Positions 60,452 to 64,000 of a stretch of DNA of 64,000 nt are shown here, one piece after another; within the stretch, counting starts at the first letter, position 1; every line of letters starts with the position of its first letter. The DNA comes from Bacteroides fragilis (GTDB lineage: Bacteria; Bacillota; Clostridia; Lachnospirales; Lachnospiraceae): positions 62,001-126,000 of the forward strand of contig JAMPFK010000003.1 in NCBI GenBank assembly GCA_023664485.1, written 5' to 3'. A program made the position numbers and the translations under genes. The notes beneath the pieces were generated by a model that ran no database searches, was not told where the DNA came from, and saw only the letters and a list, made by a program, of their open reading frames with translations.

Positions 60452-61694
60452 CGCTTTTCTCCTCACAAAATTCCGGGCGCAGGCACTGATAATAAATCGC
60501 GTCTTTGTAAGTATAACGTACAATGTCTTCTTCGCGGACACCGCTATTCATAAGCATACGCTGTACTTCCTTCCCGCTCTTCTGTCCTGCTATAATAAAG
60601 GCGCTTTTCAGCGGTTGATAGTTCCCAATGTCAAAAGGCAGCACTTCCTTTCCACAATAGGTAAATTTCTGTTTCTCGGTATCATTATCAAGAAAACCAA
60701 TGATATTTACTCCTTCTTCCAACAGGTTTGTAAATAATTTTCTTCCCATTGCAGTAAATCCCCAAATATAAACTTTCTCATATCCCGCACAATATGAAAT
60801 CATCTCATTTTCTGAATACCCAATTTCATGCTGCCGCATTATTTTTTTTTGCCGTTGATATTCCGGCGTTTCTGACCATATTGCAGCATACTTCCACCAG
60901 ATATCATTACACAGAAATCTTTCTGATTCCCATGGCCTTATATAAGGAGTCGCATAATGAATAATTCCCTTTTTTTCTTTTATCTGCGCAATCGTATCCC
61001 TGTCAATCCCGCTTTTTTCCAGTTCATCTATCTGTCCCATGAACAGTGTAAAAAGATTCCATTTTGCCGGAAGCCTTCTAATATGGTCATAACAGCACAC
61101 ATTGATAATATCCTGATCTTCATAAGGATAATCAATTTCTATATGACTGCAAAATTTTTCCGTTAGATCCCTGTTTCTGATTTCTTTTAAATTAAAAACA
61201 AGAACTCCCGCATTGATATACTGTTCCATTGACGGAATATTTGTCCGTACTCTTCTCTGCTCCCTAACAGATGCATCCATAAGATCTATCCACAAATCGC
61301 GTACTCCTGCAATATATGCCGAATTCATTTCAACAGTATACAATTCCTGTAAATCTTCATTTACAATAATATCCGAATCCAGATATAGACATTTATCTAC
61401 TTGCAGTATGTTTCCCAACAACAGTCTGTAAAATGTCGCTTTCGTTATATGCGGATTATTAATATGCGCCTTTTGAAATGCCGATTCATCAATCGATAAT
61501 AAATCAATTTTTATATTAGAATACTTCCCTTGTGCATCTGTAAACAACCAATGACCCTTTTTTAATTCTCCGGAGGCCAATATATATATATGATAAAACG
61601 TATTCTTTTCTGCATTTTCAGCCATTGAAGTGATTGCCACTATCGTATAAAACAGATAATTCATATCTGTCGCAAATACTACTGGTATTTCCAT
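60444..61694 (-). CDS. GT8 glycosyltransferase with C-terminal Rossmann-like module
   Basis: 416 residues. GT8 hallmarks: VVFATDMNYLFYTIVAITSM at the N-terminus, the DxD in KCLYLDSDIIVNEDLQEL, INAGVLVFNLKEIRN and the C-terminal HYATPYIRPW. This family (galactosyl- or glucosyltransferases such as those of LPS) retains the anomeric configuration. Residues 306-398: shared module (VYIWGFTAMGRKLFTNLL, then GFLDNDTEKQKFTYCGKEVL). Ribosome site AAGGGGG; 13 bases after the next GT2 gene and overlapping the following one, so co-transcribed. Confidence 0.92.
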   Translation of the reverse strand: MEIPVVFATDMNYLFYTIVAITSMAENAEKNTFYHIYILASGELKKGHWLFTDAQGKYSNIKIDLLSIDESAFQKAHINNPHITKATFYRLLLGNILQVDKCLYLDSDIIVNEDLQELYTVEMNSAYIAGVRDLWIDLMDASVREQRRVRTNIPSMEQYINAGVLVFNLKEIRNRDLTEKFCSHIEIDYPYEDQDIINVCCYDHIRRLPAKWNLFTLFMGQIDELEKSGIDRDTIAQIKEKKGIIHYATPYIRPWESERFLCNDIWWKYAAIWSETPEYQRQKKIMRQHEIGYSENEMISYCAGYEKVYIWGFTAMGRKLFTNLLEEGVNIIGFLDNDTEKQKFTYCGKEVLPFDIGNYQPLKSAFIIAGQKSGKEVQRMLMNSGVREEDIVRYTYKDAIYYQCLRPEFCEEKSDD

Positions 61695-61707
61695 AAAGCG
61701 TCCCCCT

Positions 61708-63060
61708 TCATGCCATACATTCCTCTATTGTCATATCACATCGGAAAAACGTCTCCAGATCGATTACTCTGCAGGAAAGATTTTTTCTTTTACACTGTAG
61801 GTGGATTTCCGCAAAGTAATTTGCATTTGTGATTATAACATAATCCAATTGACCAGCTATTTCTTCATACCTGTAAATCTTATTTCCCTTTAACATTCCA
61901 CCTGCCTTTAAAGGATCTGTATCAACATAATAATCCAGCCTGCAGCCTCGTTTTTCTAACTCGCGCAACAACATTTTTCCTTTTTTCCCCATTCCCCATA
62001 AAGCTGTTTTCTGTTCTCTGTTCTGCTGTATAAAAGTTTTTATCTCTTCCAATTTCTTTTCATCCTCTCTTACAGATGTCGTGTAACTGTCAAAATAAGG
62101 CACTTTACCCACCAATAATTCACAATACTTCTTATAACTTGCAGCATCCGTAAAATCCTCACATCGCAAATACGACAACCCTATTTCCGGGAAGCCCACT
62201 TCTACTGTATACTTGAGAACCCATTCTGAATTCTCAACCGATTTTATTGAAGATAACAACATCTCTACGGCCATGGAATGATAGCTTTTCATCATATCCT
62301 TTAATTTATGATTTTTTTGCAGAAAACCATATAGTAATCTGATTGACTCTAACATACAATAGGGATTTCTTTCTATCGTGGAAGAAATCTGGCCTTCCCG
62401 GCCAAGTCTGTAACGAATAAGCGGAAATTCCGGCGCTATAGTGCCCATACGATCTGCGATCGTAACGATTGCTTCTCCAAAAAACAGGTCTTCCGAATTT
62501 TTTAAATCTGGAAATCTGATAGAAGATGCCCGGACAAAATCAGTTCGATATATACGATTCCACGGTACGCAAAAAATATTCTGATACAAAAAACGTTTTA
62601 CATCGTCCCATGAAAATACACAATCCTGATACTTTTTCAAAAACACATCCGTTGTTCTTGGAATTTTTCTGATACTCTTATCCACCTCATTATAAAATAC
62701 ATTAGCACAAAAACAGAGTTGAAGCTCATCTTTTTCCGCACGTTGATACAGCTTCTTAATTGCATCTGCTTCTATAAGATCATCCGAATCCAAAAAGAAA
62801 AAGTATTTTCCTTTGGCCAGCATAATTCCTCTGTTTCTGGTTCCTCCAGCACCTAAATTTTTCTCATTTTTTATAAGAATAAGCCTGGAATCCTGAAGAG
62901 CGGCCTGTCTTATCAATTCTATGGAATTATCCGTAGAACAATCGTCTATACATAAAACCTCCAGTTCCTGAAAAGTCTGCTTAAATACGCTGTCCAGACA
63001 TTCTTTAATATATTTTTCTGCGTTATATACCGGAATAATAATTGATACTTTAACTTCCAT
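61708..63060 (-). CDS. GT2 glycosyltransferase with C-terminal Rossmann-like module
   Basis: 450 residues. GT-A domain: VSIIIPVYNAEKYIKECLDS, VLCIDDCSTDNSIELI, GAGGTRNRG and the metal motif FFLDSDDLIE. Residues 349-438: shared module (TALWGMGKKGKMLLREL, then YYVDTDPLKAGGMLKGNKIY and YVIITNANYFAEIHLQC). The AT content is higher than in the housekeeping part of the window, as in all genes right of about 58.9 kb. Lies 13 bases before the GT8 gene. Confidence 0.9.
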   Translation of the reverse strand: MEVKVSIIIPVYNAEKYIKECLDSVFKQTFQELEVLCIDDCSTDNSIELIRQAALQDSRLILIKNEKNLGAGGTRNRGIMLAKGKYFFFLDSDDLIEADAIKKLYQRAEKDELQLCFCANVFYNEVDKSIRKIPRTTDVFLKKYQDCVFSWDDVKRFLYQNIFCVPWNRIYRTDFVRASSIRFPDLKNSEDLFFGEAIVTIADRMGTIAPEFPLIRYRLGREGQISSTIERNPYCMLESIRLLYGFLQKNHKLKDMMKSYHSMAVEMLLSSIKSVENSEWVLKYTVEVGFPEIGLSYLRCEDFTDAASYKKYCELLVGKVPYFDSYTTSVREDEKKLEEIKTFIQQNREQKTALWGMGKKGKMLLRELEKRGCRLDYYVDTDPLKAGGMLKGNKIYRYEEIAGQLDYVIITNANYFAEIHLQCKRKNLSCRVIDLETFFRCDMTIEECMA

Positions 63061-63108
63061 TAAATATTACATCTCCCGCCGCTCTTCTTCATAAACATAC
63101 AGCCTTTA

Positions 63109-64000
63109 TTATATATCTATAATCGGTAATTCCTTCACTCTTACATTCTGTTCTAACAACCAAACGGTCAGCATTGTTTCCGCAAAATATCCAATTGCCC
63201 GTTTATGATGTGTATCACATGACGACACGTCGAACATTTTGGCCGCATCAATAATAAAAGAGAACAGCCACTCGCAATAATCATCCAATAACACACGTTT
63301 TGTAACAAACAGCTGACATTTATAAAAAATACGCTTTGACATCGCATATTCAAATGCACTGGCATACATTGGAATTCTCTCTTCTATTAATCTGCGCACA
63401 ATTTCCAATGCGCGGTCAGCAAGCTCCTGCCCTATTTCCTTCCTTATATTATTCAAAACAGACATCCCCAATCTCGTTATTCTGGGCAGGATGATATCAT
63501 AACCGTCTTCAAATATTTCTATGATTTTATCTTCCGTCAAATAATTGGCATAGTTTTTTACTTCGCTATTATAAAAATACCTTCTGTAATGATTCAGCCC
63601 CACATATTCGGAATCCGTATTTTTCCAAATCCAATATAATGCCGTACACTCGTTAAGTCTGTCATTTAAATAAGCTATATTTTCTCCCGCATGTTCCGTA
63701 TAAAAATTTCTATTTTCGTATTGATCTCCTACGCAAATTGGTTTATAGATACTATCTGCCAGTACATTATACTTTTTATGCGTTACTACAAATATTTTAC
63801 AATCCGGCTTCTCCTTTGCACTTTCTTTTGTAAACACCAGCACAATAGCATCTGAAAACAGAAAAGTTTTCTTTTTCCCCCATTTTTCAAATTTATTCAC
63901 ATTATCCGTATAATTTTCATGCGTACTATAACTATAGGAGACTGTCCAGATTATCACATTCTGCGAAAACTTTACCAGATCACTCCATTGAATATCTTCT
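63109..64000 (-). CDS. DUF4422 glycosyltransferase-like protein (cut by window edge)
   Basis: The frame is open to the right edge (no stop between 63109 and 64000), so the N-terminus is missing; a GTG at 63957 is possible but has no convincing ribosome site. The C-terminal ~230 residues match DUF4422, a family found in exopolysaccharide clusters: KIFVVTHKKYNVL, GENIAYLNDRLNECTALYWI, YVGLNHYRRYF and DIILPRITRLG. The visible N-terminal stretch (NVIIWTVSYSYSTHENYTDN) could be the end of another copy of the shared module, which would fit the neighbours, but the diagnostic motifs lie outside the window. Confidence 0.82.
   Translation of the reverse strand, partial: EDIQWSDLVKFSQNVIIWTVSYSYSTHENYTDNVNKFEKWGKKKTFLFSDAIVLVFTKESAKEKPDCKIFVVTHKKYNVLADSIYKPICVGDQYENRNFYTEHAGENIAYLNDRLNECTALYWIWKNTDSEYVGLNHYRRYFYNSEVKNYANYLTEDKIIEIFEDGYDIILPRITRLGMSVLNNIRKEIGQELADRALEIVRRLIEERIPMYASAFEYAMSKRIFYKCQLFVTKRVLLDDYCEWLFSFIIDAAKMFDVSSCDTHHKRAIGYFAETMLTVWLLEQNVRVKELPIIDI

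Overview
The window looks like chromosome of a spore-forming, flagellated member of the Clostridia, most probably Lachnospiraceae. The signs are an alpha/beta-type small acid-soluble spore protein, a YtvI-type sporulation membrane protein, a sigma-28-driven flagellin, a YvyF-like flagellar protein, a TPP-riboswitch-controlled ThiT, a glutaminyl-tRNA synthetase and a tig-clpP-clpX-lon-ysxC block. Almost all genes lie on the minus strand. I saw no rRNA, tRNA, CRISPR array, insertion sequence or prophage.

Layout. 0-5 kb: 5' end of an agarase-like glycoside hydrolase, a palindrome-rich intergenic region, then a giant (1274 aa) flagellin behind a near-perfect sigma-28 promoter. 5-11 kb: gltB-gltD (glutamate synthase) with a terminator-like hairpin in the leader. 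11-16 kb: Phd/Doc toxin-antitoxin pair, CPBP protease, HAD phosphatase, DegV, a damaged GNAT gene and a DUF4143 ATPase. 16-21 kb: TPP riboswitch with thiT, an array of tight hairpins, a beta-glucoside-type PTS transporter, a tandem GNAT protein and a small protein of unknown function. 21-31 kb: DUF308, VanZ, VanH-like dehydrogenase, YtvI, YsxC, Lon, ClpX, ClpP and trigger factor, mostly overlapping or closely packed. 31-34 kb: a lipoprotein plus a fused permease-ATPase ABC transporter and a spore protein. 34-45 kb: housekeeping genes (DJ-1, CYTH, YvyF, MalQ, NagD-like, DUF6062, TetR, DUF2225, GlnS, MATE).

45-64 kb is the accessory region. It is a leftward glycan-biosynthesis cluster that runs off the right edge. 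It contains glycosyltransferases of families 2, 4, 8 and capsular-synthesis type, an FkbM methyltransferase, an 809-residue protein ending in a cytidylyltransferase, and two TIM-barrel isomerase-like proteins. Eight of these proteins carry, at one end, both ends or internally, the same kind of ~90-residue Rossmann-like module (a G-x-G-x-x motif, then 'DN..lWGt..G..V..p..l'). It occurs nine times on otherwise unrelated catalytic domains and is the most unusual signal here. Two paralogous AAA-ATPase/PD-(D/E)XK genes in the same orientation bracket four cluster genes; the right-hand copy has lost the catalytic Glu of the E-x-K motif. The cluster could build a glycan for the cell surface or for the flagellin 45 kb away, but that link is inference only.
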